Source of the DNA: an uncultured Campylobacter sp.
Lineage (GTDB): Bacteria > Campylobacterota > Campylobacteria > Campylobacterales > Campylobacteraceae
Assembly: GCF_937921625.1 (NCBI RefSeq)
Contig: NZ_CAKZTI010000025.1
Location: forward strand, 1-64,000
DNA: 64,000 bases
Reading direction: 5' to 3'
This document shows positions 52,228-60,409 of this stretch, piece by piece. A model generated the notes under the pieces. That model was given only the letters and a program-made list of their open reading frames with translations. It was not told where the DNA came from and ran no database searches. The position numbers and the translations under genes were made by a program. Within the stretch, counting starts at the first letter, position 1; each line of letters begins with the position of its first letter.

Positions 52228-52353
52228 ATGGCGTTTGTTGCAGAGCATATTCCAAAAGGAATTTTAAATGTGCCTGGAATAGGAGGGTCTACAACGATGC
52301 ACCTAAAAGAATATCTAAGTCACGCTTTCGTATCAAAAGATTTAAAACGCTAG
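52228..52353 (+). CDS. 41-codon open frame, possibly a truncated gene
   Basis: ATG 52228 has a near-perfect AAAAGGAGGAATAAA ribosome site, and the first codons (ATGGCGTTTG) equal those of the preceding gene. The frame ends at TAG 52351-52353 after 41 residues; PKGILNVPGIGGS is the only notable stretch. The strong start and abrupt end suggest the 5' remnant of a longer gene whose rest was lost, but a genuine small protein is possible. Confidence 0.45.
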   Translation: MAFVAEHIPKGILNVPGIGGSTTMHLKEYLSHAFVSKDLKR

Positions 52354-52710
52354 AAAGGTATATTTCTTGTAATTGTAATGAAATTTCTAAAATCTTATAA
52401 ATTTAAAATTCCTATAAAGCACGCGTAACAAAATCCTCGTCAAAATTTCAATGCCCAAGCTTTATTTAAATTTCGGTACGTCAAGCTCTGCGGCGAAATT
52501 TTAGAGATAAATTTTACCTCCGTTTCATTTAAAATTTAAGAGCATGTTTAAATTTAAGGAGCTAGGATGAAACATTTATCAAGCGCGAGCCCGCTTGATA
52601 ATGCAGATGAGAAAGAGTAAATTTTTCGGATTTAAACGCCCTTTTTGCGTCATATACAAGGCAAAATAATGCAGATGAGAAAGAGCGGAAATGCTCCGCT
52701 CTTTAAAGCT
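52354..52710. other. intergenic region with a 20-bp direct repeat
   Basis: ATAATGCAGATGAGAAAGAG occurs exactly at 52598-52617 and 52666-52685, 68 bases apart. The second copy leads into the porin terminator hairpin. No gene seen. Confidence 0.7.
52680..52704 (-). terminator. intrinsic terminator of the porin gene
   Basis: AAAGAGCGGA (52680-52689) and TCCGCTCTTT (52695-52704), a perfect 10-base stem with a 5-base loop, six bases beyond the porin stop on the minus strand. Confidence 0.75.
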
Positions 52711-54102
52711 TTAGTTGCCGCTTAGATCAAATTTATACGCAGCTTGTAACCATATCTCGTTCTCGTCGAACTTCCTATTTACGCCGCTAGCGTAGTGGTC
52801 GCTCCTCTCAAGCGCAGTGTAGGTTACGCCCAAGCTTAGCCCCTTAACGGCCTTAGGAGCGTAGTTTGCCGTTACCGCCCAGCCCTCTACGTCCATGCTG
52901 GTGCCGACCGCTTGACCCGCAGCCCCGCTAGCATTGATATTATTCGTGCCGCCTACTCTGTCTTGATCGCCTTTTACGTAGTGTAGCGCGGTTTTAAAGC
53001 CATCTAGGCCAATAGCGCCGAAGTTGTAATCAAGCACGATCTTATGCGTATCCATACCCGCGTATCCTGTGAATACGAACGGACCTCTAATAGGCAGAGC
53101 GGTGTATGATCCAGGGCCGTTGCCGACGCCCAAAATAACGGCATCATCGTCGCTAACGGTCGTATAGGCATACGATAGACCGAATCCGAAAAACTCGCTA
53201 ACCGAGACTCTTGCGCCGAACATATCGCCGTCAAGCCTTCTTGGCTCCAGCCCTCCGTCTACGCGCGAGCCTTTGTAGTTAAGATCAAATCCTAGCTTTA
53301 AAACCTCACCTGCCGGCACTTTTACGTTCGCCTCGGCAAGATACAGGCTAACGTCGCCGTCCTTTAACGCGTTAGCCGGTTTAACGTCCGTTACCGCTGC
53401 GTAAGCGCCGGTTAAAGTAGTATAAGGCAAGGATTTGTTTTGAACATATGCGGAGAAGATATTTTCAAATTTTACGGCGACAGGACCGGTCATATTACCC
53501 AGAATCACCCTATCTTTAAACAAAGGAGCTTTTCCTTCGCCTGCAGGAGCGCCCATAGCGGTTTTGCTCCTTCCTTGGAATTTATAAAACCATCCGCCCC
53601 ACAAGGTAGTATCGGGGATATCTTTATTAGATATCGCTACGCCCTCGAAAGCTTCTTTAAACGCCCTCGTATAGTTGCCCGCAACGAGCGGAGTTACGAC
53701 ATATTGTCTACCCGCCTTTATATCAGTATTTCCTATGCCGTATCCTAGGTATAGTTCCGATAAGACCGCGCCTTTGGTAAACCACTCTTTATCGTAATGG
53801 GTTTTATTGCTTGTTCCTACATGATACGGCATTAACCAGCCCTGTCCGGTAAGCCCTATTCTAAAGCCGTAAAGAGGATCGGTAACATATCCAAGCTCAA
53901 GACCCACGCCGAATGCCTCGTAGTCGTTATCGCCCGTAGCGGCTTCGCCTCTATTATCTACGGTTTTATTGGCGTAAGTGGTCTTTACCGTTCCGCCAAA
54001 CTTACCGTTAGTGATCGCCTCGGCTACGCTATCCGCCGCGCTTAGCGAGGATACCGCACATGCGCAAACCGCCGCAGCTAAACTTAGTTTGATGAGTTTC
54101 AT
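52711..54102 (-). CDS. outer membrane porin, OprD-like
   Basis: 463-residue outer-membrane beta-barrel: signal peptide MKLIKLSLAAAVCACAVSSLSAA, then alternating amphipathic strands and a terminal aromatic strand region (AAYKFDLSGN). ATLWGGWFYKFQ-like segments and NYTRAFKEAFEGV resemble the OprD/Opr family porins of Campylobacterota. Few cysteines, as expected. AAGGAG precedes ATG 54102 by seven bases. Substrate is unknown; likely a general or small-anion porin. Confidence 0.84.
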   Translation of the reverse strand: MKLIKLSLAAAVCACAVSSLSAADSVAEAITNGKFGGTVKTTYANKTVDNRGEAATGDNDYEAFGVGLELGYVTDPLYGFRIGLTGQGWLMPYHVGTSNKTHYDKEWFTKGAVLSELYLGYGIGNTDIKAGRQYVVTPLVAGNYTRAFKEAFEGVAISNKDIPDTTLWGGWFYKFQGRSKTAMGAPAGEGKAPLFKDRVILGNMTGPVAVKFENIFSAYVQNKSLPYTTLTGAYAAVTDVKPANALKDGDVSLYLAEANVKVPAGEVLKLGFDLNYKGSRVDGGLEPRRLDGDMFGARVSVSEFFGFGLSYAYTTVSDDDAVILGVGNGPGSYTALPIRGPFVFTGYAGMDTHKIVLDYNFGAIGLDGFKTALHYVKGDQDRVGGTNNINASGAAGQAVGTSMDVEGWAVTANYAPKAVKGLSLGVTYTALERSDHYASGVNRKFDENEIWLQAAYKFDLSGN

Positions 54103-54146
54103 TCGAAATCTCCTTTCATAAAGATTTACAAATATTTATAAAATGA

Positions 54147-54152
54147 ATTATA
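54147..54152 (-). promoter_or_regulatory. -10 box of the porin gene
   Basis: TATAAT on the minus strand (ATTATA at 54147-54152), 45 bases before the start codon; -35 weak. A long 5' leader of about 35 bases follows. Confidence 0.5.
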
Positions 54153-54471
54153 TCAAACAATCTCGCTGTTTGCGATAAAAAAGGTGGAAATTTAAAATAG
54201 AATTACGCAACTTTGTAAAGATTAAATTAATGAATAGCGAAATTTATCGCCCGATTTATGATTTTATGATTTGACGAATATTTTCGGCTCGCGCTCCGAC
54301 CTCGACTAGCGGATAAAAGCGATCAAAAATTTCAAAATTTCCAAAACGCCAAACCGAGCCGCAGGATAGAATTTTACCGAAATCAAAGGATGAAATTTCG
54401 CCGCTTTTAAATTTTAAAATTTAAAAAGTGCGACGAAGCTTGCCCGCCGAAATTTCTCTTTAAATTTAAAA

Positions 54472-54508
54472 CGCGGCTACATAGATTTATACAGCCTATG
54501 CAGCCGCG
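54472..54508 (-). terminator. intrinsic terminator of htpG
   Basis: Arms 54472-54484 and 54496-54508, 13 bases each with one mismatch, 11-base loop; on the minus strand the stem CGCGGCT.../...AGCCGCG is followed by TTTTAAATTT. Confidence 0.8.
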
Positions 54509-54549
54509 CGGAATTTTGCTAGCAGATCGAAGCTCTAAATTTAGATAAT

Positions 54550-56391
54550 CTACAGAGCCTTTGCGATCAGCTCATTTACGTTTTTGATAAACTCGCTCGG
54601 ATTTTCCAGCTCCTGCCCCTCGCTAAGGCGCGCCAGATCGTAGATTATCTCGGTTACTTGCGGCAGCATCAGTTTATCGGCCTGCAGCTTTTTGATGATC
54701 TCGTGATCTGCATTGATCTCCAAAATCGGCTTTATTGGCGGTAGATTGCGGCCTCCCATCTGCTTAAGCAGCTGCTGCGTCGCAAAATCGGGATCGTTCT
54801 CGTCAAAAACAAGGCAGGAAAGCGAGCCGCTTAGACGCGATGAAATTTTAACGTCCTTGACGCGTTCGCCTAAAATTTCTTTGATCTTCGCGGCGATCTC
54901 TTTGGCTTGCGGCGTCGCGGCATCGTCGCTCGCAGCTTCTTGCTTGATCGAAGTTGCGTTTTTAACCGGCGTCTTATCAAACTCAAAAACGCCCGGCATC
55001 ACTATCGTATCGATCTCATCGTCGCAGAGTAGCACCTCCGTGCCCTCGGTGTTAAATTTCTCGATCAGAGGCGAGCTTTTAAGCATCGCGGCGCTGTTTC
55101 CGGCGATATAATAGATCTCTTTTTGCTCTGCGCCCATTTTTTCCTTATACTCGCTAAGCGTGATGAGGCCGTCTCGCAGGTTTGATTTGAAAAGACAAAG
55201 CTTTAAAATTTCCTCTTTGTTTGCGCCGAAGCCGTAAAGCCCCTCTTTCAAAACCTTGCCGAATAATTCGTAAAATTTTATGTATTTTTCGCGATCGTTC
55301 TGCAAAAGCTTTTGCAGCTCGGATAGAATTTTTTTGACGCTCTGCTCGCGGACGTAGGCTAGAATTCGATTTTCTTGCAAAATTTCGCGACTTACGTTTA
55401 GCGGCAGATCTTCGACGTCCATTATACCACGCACGAAACGCAGGTAGCTAGGCAGCAGCTCTTTGGCGTCGTCGGTGATGAAAACGCGCTTGACATAAAG
55501 CTTTACGCCGCTTTGATAATCGACGCGATATAGATCGAAAGGCTCGCTGCTCGGCACGTAAAAGAGCGTCGTGTATTCGTGCGTGCCCTCGGCCTTGGTA
55601 TGGATGTAAAACAGCGGATCGCCGCTGTCGTGGCTGATCTGCTTGTAAAATTCATTGTAATCGCCAGGCTTTAGGCTGCTTTTTGGCAGTTGCCAAAGTG
55701 CGCTCGCGCGGTTGATCTGGACGTTTTTAACCTCGCTATGTCCCTGCTCACCCTCTTTTTGCGCAGGAACGTATTCTTCTTTATCCATAAAGATCGGATA
55801 AGGGATGTGGTTGGAGTATTTTTTGATGATGCCTTCGAGCCTATATTCGTCCAAAAACTCCTCATCTTTCATATGCAGGATTATCGTCGTGCCGAAGCTC
55901 TCTTTTTGCGCCTTTTCGACCATGTAGTTGCTCGCGTCGCTGCTCCATTTAAAGGCATCCTGCGAGAGAGGCTTGCGGCTGATAACATCGATACGATCTG
56001 CAACCATAAACGCCGAATAAAACCCGACGCCGAACTGCCCGATGAGGTTGCTGTCCTTCGCCGCATCGCCGCTGAGGCTCGCCATAAAGCCCTTCGTGCC
56101 GCTGCGCGCGATAGTGCCGAGATTGCTCTCAAGCTCGGCTTCGTCCATACCGATGCCGTTGTCGCCGATGCTTAGCGTTTTGGTCTCTTTGTCGATCTTT
56201 ATATCGATGCGCGGCACATACGAAAGTGCCTTGTAATCGTCGTTTGTAAGGCTTAAGTAGTTTAATTTATCCAGTGCGTCGCTTGCGTTTGAGATCAGCT
56301 CGCGCAGGAAAATCTCCTTGTTTGAATAAAGCGAATGGATCATCAAATTTAGCAGATCATTCACTTCGGTCTTAAATTTTTTCTTTGCCAT
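54550..56391 (-). CDS. htpG: molecular chaperone HtpG (Hsp90)
   Basis: 613-residue bacterial Hsp90. N-terminal ATP site: ELISNASDALDKL, GDNGIGM and GQFGVGFYS; middle domain with LPLNVSREILQENRIL; C-terminal dimerisation domain. Cytosolic chaperone for late folding of client proteins. ATG 56391 has AAAGGA seven bases upstream. The upstream region holds a consensus promoter with two heat-shock type operators, so it is probably under HrcA and HspR control. Confidence 0.96.
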   Translation of the reverse strand: MAKKKFKTEVNDLLNLMIHSLYSNKEIFLRELISNASDALDKLNYLSLTNDDYKALSYVPRIDIKIDKETKTLSIGDNGIGMDEAELESNLGTIARSGTKGFMASLSGDAAKDSNLIGQFGVGFYSAFMVADRIDVISRKPLSQDAFKWSSDASNYMVEKAQKESFGTTIILHMKDEEFLDEYRLEGIIKKYSNHIPYPIFMDKEEYVPAQKEGEQGHSEVKNVQINRASALWQLPKSSLKPGDYNEFYKQISHDSGDPLFYIHTKAEGTHEYTTLFYVPSSEPFDLYRVDYQSGVKLYVKRVFITDDAKELLPSYLRFVRGIMDVEDLPLNVSREILQENRILAYVREQSVKKILSELQKLLQNDREKYIKFYELFGKVLKEGLYGFGANKEEILKLCLFKSNLRDGLITLSEYKEKMGAEQKEIYYIAGNSAAMLKSSPLIEKFNTEGTEVLLCDDEIDTIVMPGVFEFDKTPVKNATSIKQEAASDDAATPQAKEIAAKIKEILGERVKDVKISSRLSGSLSCLVFDENDPDFATQQLLKQMGGRNLPPIKPILEINADHEIIKKLQADKLMLPQVTEIIYDLARLSEGQELENPSEFIKNVNELIAKAL

Positions 56392-56413
56392 TATGCAGTC
56401 CTTTTTGAAAATT

Positions 56414-56440
56414 TTGGCAGATTATATCATGGAGTGCTAA
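56414..56440. promoter_or_regulatory. CIRCE-like operator (HrcA) at htpG
   Basis: Reading towards htpG: TTAGCACTC, nine bases, ATCTGCCAA. The first half equals the CIRCE consensus half site, the second matches GAGTGCTAA at five of nine positions. It overlaps the -10 and spacer of the htpG promoter, where a repressor would block RNA polymerase. Confidence 0.65.
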
Positions 56441-56449
56441 TCTTGTCAA
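56421..56449 (-). promoter_or_regulatory. sigma-70 promoter of htpG
   Basis: TTGACA, 17 bases, TATAAT on the minus strand (positions 56449-56444 and 56426-56421). Both hexamers and the spacing are the exact consensus. Confidence 0.85.
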
Positions 56450-56462
56450 GAGTAGAATAAAT

Positions 56463-56489
56463 AAACTTGATATGAATCCTATCAAGTTT
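56463..56489. promoter_or_regulatory. HAIR-like operator (HspR) upstream of htpG
   Basis: AAACTTGATA (56463-56472), seven bases, TATCAAGTTT (56480-56489): perfect 10-base arms. The core CTTGATA-N7-TATCAAG has the geometry of the HspR box CTTGAGT-N7-ACTCAAG, with two changed bases per half. It lies directly upstream of the -35. Confidence 0.6.
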
Positions 56490-56491
56490 TG

Positions 56492-56823
56492 TAAATTTAG
56501 AGGTGCGTTTTAAAATTTAGCGTAGAATTTTGCTCGATTTGCTACCTACGAAATAGCCGCTCGCTCAACGTAAAATTTTGGCTTTTTACGCGCGTCAAGC
56601 TTCTAGTTCTCAGGCGTGCCAAACACAAAGGCGCCGCCGCGAAAACCGAAAAATCCGCAAAAATCGCAAAAGCCGCAGAAATTTCAAGTGCGGGTTTTGG
56701 TAAGAATTTCGGCGCATCATAGCGAAGCTTCCTTCCGGAGAGGAAAAATCAAAAATTTATCTCTTAAAAAAACGAGAATGAAATTTATCGATTTTTAAGG
56801 GGGGGATAGAATGCGCTAAATTT
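56492..56823. other. intergenic region between htpG and the AT-rich accessory genes
   Basis: About 330 bases; no gene supported. A 60-codon frame at 56616 is made of repeats of KPQK-type codons and lacks a ribosome site. A G7 run (GGGGGGG region at 56799-56806) is notable in this AT-rich stretch. Confidence 0.5.
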
Positions 56824-57192
56824 TTGGTTGAAAGGAAAAATATAGCTGAGGATAAGATTAACGGGAACGAAGCCTTGACCCAAAACGGCATGAACAACAA
56901 TAAGAAAGAAAGTGAAACGAAAAATATAAATGAAGATAAAGAAAATGAAGCTTTTGTCCAGGTTTCTTTATCGATTTTGGGCGGTATAGTAGGCGGCGCA
57001 TGGGCTAATATATTAGATAAAGATTTATGGATTAATGTATTAACTATAGCTGTAGCGGGCTTTATTGTCTATGCAACAATAACTTGGCACGATAAGAAAT
57101 TAGATAAAAAGATAGGATTTCCTATTCTGATTGTTCTTTTGCTCATAATAATGGCTCTACTTGCGTGTTTAGCATATTGCATTCACAAATAA
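56824..57192 (+). CDS. small membrane protein, hypothetical
   Basis: About 122 residues: a charged Asn/Lys/Glu-rich N-terminal 40, then two or three membrane helices (about 48-62, 70-85, 98-120). AT-biased codon use unlike the surrounding core genes. The start is uncertain: TTG 56824 gives the full frame but lacks a site before it; the AAAGGA at 56831 is followed by no standard start, and ATG 56890 has no site. No family recognised. The last codons overlap the leader of the next gene. Confidence 0.55.
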   Translation: MVERKNIAEDKINGNEALTQNGMNNNKKESETKNINEDKENEAFVQVSLSILGGIVGGAWANILDKDLWINVLTIAVAGFIVYATITWHDKKLDKKIGFPILIVLLLIIMALLACLAYCIHK

Positions 57193-57209
57193 TTTCAAAT
57201 GAGAAAAGA

Positions 57210-57847
57210 ATGAAAAAAGTAATTTTGGTTTTGGCAGTTCTAGCGAATTTGGCGTTTTCTGCTGAAGAATTAACACAAGCTCAAATCGAATATTTCGATA
57301 AAGAGTGTGAGGGTAGAAATTTAAAGTATTACACTGTAATCGGTGAATATTACTTTATGGTTGGCGGAGAAAGGATAGATTACAAAAAAGCAAAATACTA
57401 TTTTGAAAAAGTTTGCAAAATGGACAAAGCTGTTCAAAAAAAAATGAATATTTTATTGAAAGCTGCGGAAATCTCGCAGCTATGTATTATAAGGGGATTG
57501 CCGGGATCGAACAAAATTATAAAGAAGCGGCTCGCTTATTGAAAGTGACTTGCGATATTGGAGACCCTATGGCATGTAACAATCTTGGGATAATGTACAA
57601 TAATGGATATGGCGTGAAAAAAGATATAACAAAAGCCGTATCTTGCTATAAATACGCTTGCAATAAAAACAATTGGCGAGGATGCTCGAGTCTTGGTGCA
57701 TATAATATTGCTTTAGGCAATAAGAATACGGCTGTTAAATATTACAAAAAGGCTTGCGAGTTGGGTAAAAACGACTCAGAAGCACAAAATCCAAGCAATA
57801 AAGATTTTTGGCAACTCACTTGTGAATTGTATAAAAAATTAAAATAG
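57210..57847 (+). pseudogene. Sel1-repeat, cysteine-rich secreted protein, frameshifted at an A9 tract
   Basis: ATG 57210 starts a signal peptide (MKKVILVLAVLANLAFSAEE) and one Sel1-like repeat ending in YYFEKVCKMDKAVQKK. At 57436-57444 lies a run of nine A; after it the original frame leads to a stop at 57542, whereas the -1 frame continues with further repeats (NLAAMYYKGIAG, LLKVTCDIGDPMACNNLG, CYKYACNKNN, YYKKACELG) to the stop at 57847. One more A, or a -1 slip on the A run, would restore a protein of about 212 residues of the Hcp/SLR type. It may be a true pseudogene, a phase-variable gene or an assembly error. AT-rich. Confidence 0.75.
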
Positions 57848-57855
57848 ACTTAAAG

Positions 57856-57884
57856 TTACCCGAGCTGAATTTGCGTTCGGGTAA
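57856..57884 (+). terminator. candidate terminator after the Sel1-repeat gene
   Basis: TTACCCGA (57856-57863) and TCGGGTAA (57877-57884), a perfect 8-base stem with a 13-base loop; the downstream T run is weak. Confidence 0.45.
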
Positions 57885-58098
57885 ATCCGCTCAAATTTTC
57901 CCAAATCAAATTTAAATTTTAGCCACTCTCGTTTTCGCCGATCCTTACGCTGCTTTTTGTTATTAAAACGTCGCATCCTGTCCTCTTTAGCCGTATTTGC
58001 CGCGTAGCAGAGCGCGCGAAAGAGCAAATTTTAATTTTATTCGCCCTGCTCTGCGATGAAATTACGCGCAAAGTATGGGCATAAAAAACGGAGGCGCC

Positions 58099-59112
58099 TT
58101 AAATTTTACTCATTACGTCGCCAATGATCGCTTGTGCGCCGTTTCGATCCGCAAGCTCAAGCAGTCCTTTGCTCGCGCGCGCCACGTCGAAGCTCTGAAT
58201 CAAGCTCAAGATCCGCTCGCCGCTTGCGTCCTGCTGACGCACGATTTCGCACAGCCCGCGCTCCTTAAGAAATTTCGCGTTATAAAACTGATGATCCGCC
58301 GCCGCAAACGGAAACGGCACAAATATCGCGGGTAAGCCGTTTGCGCAAAGCTCCCACAGCGTGCTGGCGCCGCTGCGTCCGACGCAAAGATCGGCGTTTG
58401 CGATGAGCTCGTGCATGTTTTTGCAAAAGCCCACGAGCTGTACATCCAGACCCTGCTGTGCGTAAATTTGCGAGATGCGCTCAAACTCGCGCTCGCCGCA
58501 CTGATGGATCACGCCGTAGCCGAGACCCAAGAGCTTGGGCGCAAGCTCCACGGCAAGCGAGTTGATAAAGCTCGCCCCCTGCGAGCCGCCCAAAAAGATG
58601 ACCCTCTTAAGCGCCGTACGCGGCCGCGCCGTCTCGAAAAAAATATCCGCGATCGGATAAGCAAACGCGGGCTTTTCATAGGAGCTGTAAAACACGCGCG
58701 CAAAGGGCCTCAGCAAGCGGTTAAGCCGCCCGCAAACGGCGTTTTGCTCGTGGATAAAAAACGGCACGCGAGAAAGGATCGCCGCGATGGATGCGGGCGC
58801 CGAGCTGTATCCGCCCACGCTGATGAGCGCGCGCACGCCGTTTTGCTTTAAAATTTTATGCGCCGCAAGCGAGAGGCGCAGGATATTTAGCAGCGAGGCT
58901 AGCTTGGCAAAGCCCTTTTTATCGACGACGCCCGAGCTTTGCAGAAAATAGGTACGCGCAAAAAGCTCGCTATTTTCAAACCACGCGCGATCCTGCCCGC
59001 GGTTTGAGCCGATAAAGATCGCCCTGATGCCCTGCTTCGCAAGATGGGCGGCTAAATTTTTAGCGATTATCAGATGCCCGCCGGTGCCGCCGCCGCTGAT
59101 TGCTATGACCAT
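58099..59112 (-). CDS. murG: UDP-N-acetylglucosamine--lipid I transferase MurG
   Basis: Adds GlcNAc to lipid I on the inner face of the membrane, making lipid II for MurJ/FtsW. 337 residues: GGGTGGHLIIAKNLA in the N-lobe; FLGGSQGASFIN and GRSGASTLWELCANGLPAIFVPFP in the C-lobe donor site. ATG 59112 after AAAGGAAAAG. It lies downstream of an ftsW-like gene on the same strand. Confidence 0.95.
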   Translation of the reverse strand: MVIAISGGGTGGHLIIAKNLAAHLAKQGIRAIFIGSNRGQDRAWFENSELFARTYFLQSSGVVDKKGFAKLASLLNILRLSLAAHKILKQNGVRALISVGGYSSAPASIAAILSRVPFFIHEQNAVCGRLNRLLRPFARVFYSSYEKPAFAYPIADIFFETARPRTALKRVIFLGGSQGASFINSLAVELAPKLLGLGYGVIHQCGEREFERISQIYAQQGLDVQLVGFCKNMHELIANADLCVGRSGASTLWELCANGLPAIFVPFPFAAADHQFYNAKFLKERGLCEIVRQQDASGERILSLIQSFDVARASKGLLELADRNGAQAIIGDVMSKI

Positions 59113-59248
59113 ACTTTTCCTTTAAATTTATAAAATTTCGCGCCTAAATTTAAGCCTCGGCGCGCTTCGGCGTAGAATTTTAAGCGCAATTCGGCTCTAA
59201 ATTTACGCCTAAATTTAAATCGCACTCGCCCCAAAGCCCGCAAAAGCC

Positions 59249-60409
59249 TTAAAATTTCGCCCTTTTCGACGCCATCAAAACGAGCCCCACCGCAAACGAC
59301 GCCGCGAGCAGGTGGCTACCGCCGTAGCTCAGAAACGGCACGGCGATGCCCTTTACCGGCGAGATCGACGTGATGCCGTAGGAGTTGATGATGAACGAAA
59401 AGAAAAACATAAAGCCAATACCCAGGCAAAAGAGGAAATTTACGTTACTCGGCGACTTGCTCGCGGTCTGAAAGATGCGAAAGAGCATCGCATAAAATAG
59501 CGCCACGATGAGTAAAATCCCGATAAATCCCCACTCCTCGGCTATACCTGCGAGCACGAAGTCAGTATGCACCTCGCTCAGATATCCGAGCTTAAAGCTT
59601 CCGAGCCCAAGTCCCTGCCCGAAAAACTCGCCGTTGTTTATCGCATTTAGCGAGTGTCCGACCTGATACGGCGCGCTAGCATCCTCTATACGAAGTCCTG
59701 CGGCAGTCTCCGGCGACATAAACGACAGCACGAAATCCTGCACTCCGCCCCACCACGAGCGCACGCGATCGACCCTGTGCGCGCTCGTGACGATAAAGAC
59801 GTAAGCAAGCCCCAAAATCCCCATAAAGCTAAAGCCGATGAGCTTGAAGCTCGTGCCCGCAAAAAGCGACATAAAAATCATCGTAAGCCCTAGCACGGCG
59901 ACCTGCCCCAGATCGTTTTGCACGATAGCGACCAGGATCACCACAAAGCCGAAAAGCGCTACGTAAGGAAGCAGCGTCGCGATCTCGCGCCCGATGCTTT
60001 TTTTAGAGTGATCGAGCTTGCGCGAAAAGCTCCACGCCAAAAAGTATATGAAGCCCACCTTGAAAAATTCCACCGGCGCGAGGTTAAAAAACGGCAGCCT
60101 GATCCAGCGCGCCGCGCCGTTAACGTCGGCGACTAAGGACTTGGGCAAAAAGCCCATCGCGAGCATCAAAATCCCCATTATCGCAAAAAGCGACATGCAC
60201 ACCGGCGTTAGGCATTTATCGGGATCGGCGCGCGATACGATCCACATCACCGCGATGCACGCGATCCCCACCGCGCACTGACGATAAAAAAAATGCAGTG
60301 GCGTAGCGCCCAGCAAAAGCACCGTATAGGAGCTCAGCGACAGCGAAAATATCATGCCGATCGTAATGAGCGCGCAGGTGAAGTAATATAGCCATTTATC
60401 GGTTCTCAA
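59249..60409 (-). CDS. ftsW: FtsW-like SEDS peptidoglycan polymerase
   Basis: 386-residue SEDS protein with about ten membrane helices; GAARWIRLPFFNLAPVEFFKVGF is the conserved loop, followed by NDLGQVAVLG, YQVGHSLNAINNGEFFGQGLG and SYGGSHLLAASF. SEDS proteins polymerise glycan strands from lipid II at the septum (FtsW) or side wall (RodA); the neighbour murG favours FtsW. TTG 60409 with GGAGAG five bases upstream. Confidence 0.9.
   Translation of the reverse strand: MRTDKWLYYFTCALITIGMIFSLSLSSYTVLLLGATPLHFFYRQCAVGIACIAVMWIVSRADPDKCLTPVCMSLFAIMGILMLAMGFLPKSLVADVNGAARWIRLPFFNLAPVEFFKVGFIYFLAWSFSRKLDHSKKSIGREIATLLPYVALFGFVVILVAIVQNDLGQVAVLGLTMIFMSLFAGTSFKLIGFSFMGILGLAYVFIVTSAHRVDRVRSWWGGVQDFVLSFMSPETAAGLRIEDASAPYQVGHSLNAINNGEFFGQGLGLGSFKLGYLSEVHTDFVLAGIAEEWGFIGILLIVALFYAMLFRIFQTASKSPSNVNFLFCLGIGFMFFFSFIINSYGITSISPVKGIAVPFLSYGGSHLLAASFAVGLVLMASKRAKF

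Larger units (their letters stand above)
54103..54549. other. intergenic region between porin and htpG
   Basis: 447 bases without a gene: porin promoter at the left, a block of AAATTT-type words around 54320-54470, and the htpG terminator at the right. Confidence 0.6.

Noticed and set aside
56616..56798. 60-codon frame with KPQK-type repeats before the AT-rich genes
   Set aside because: No ribosome site and simple repeated codons; more likely non-coding.
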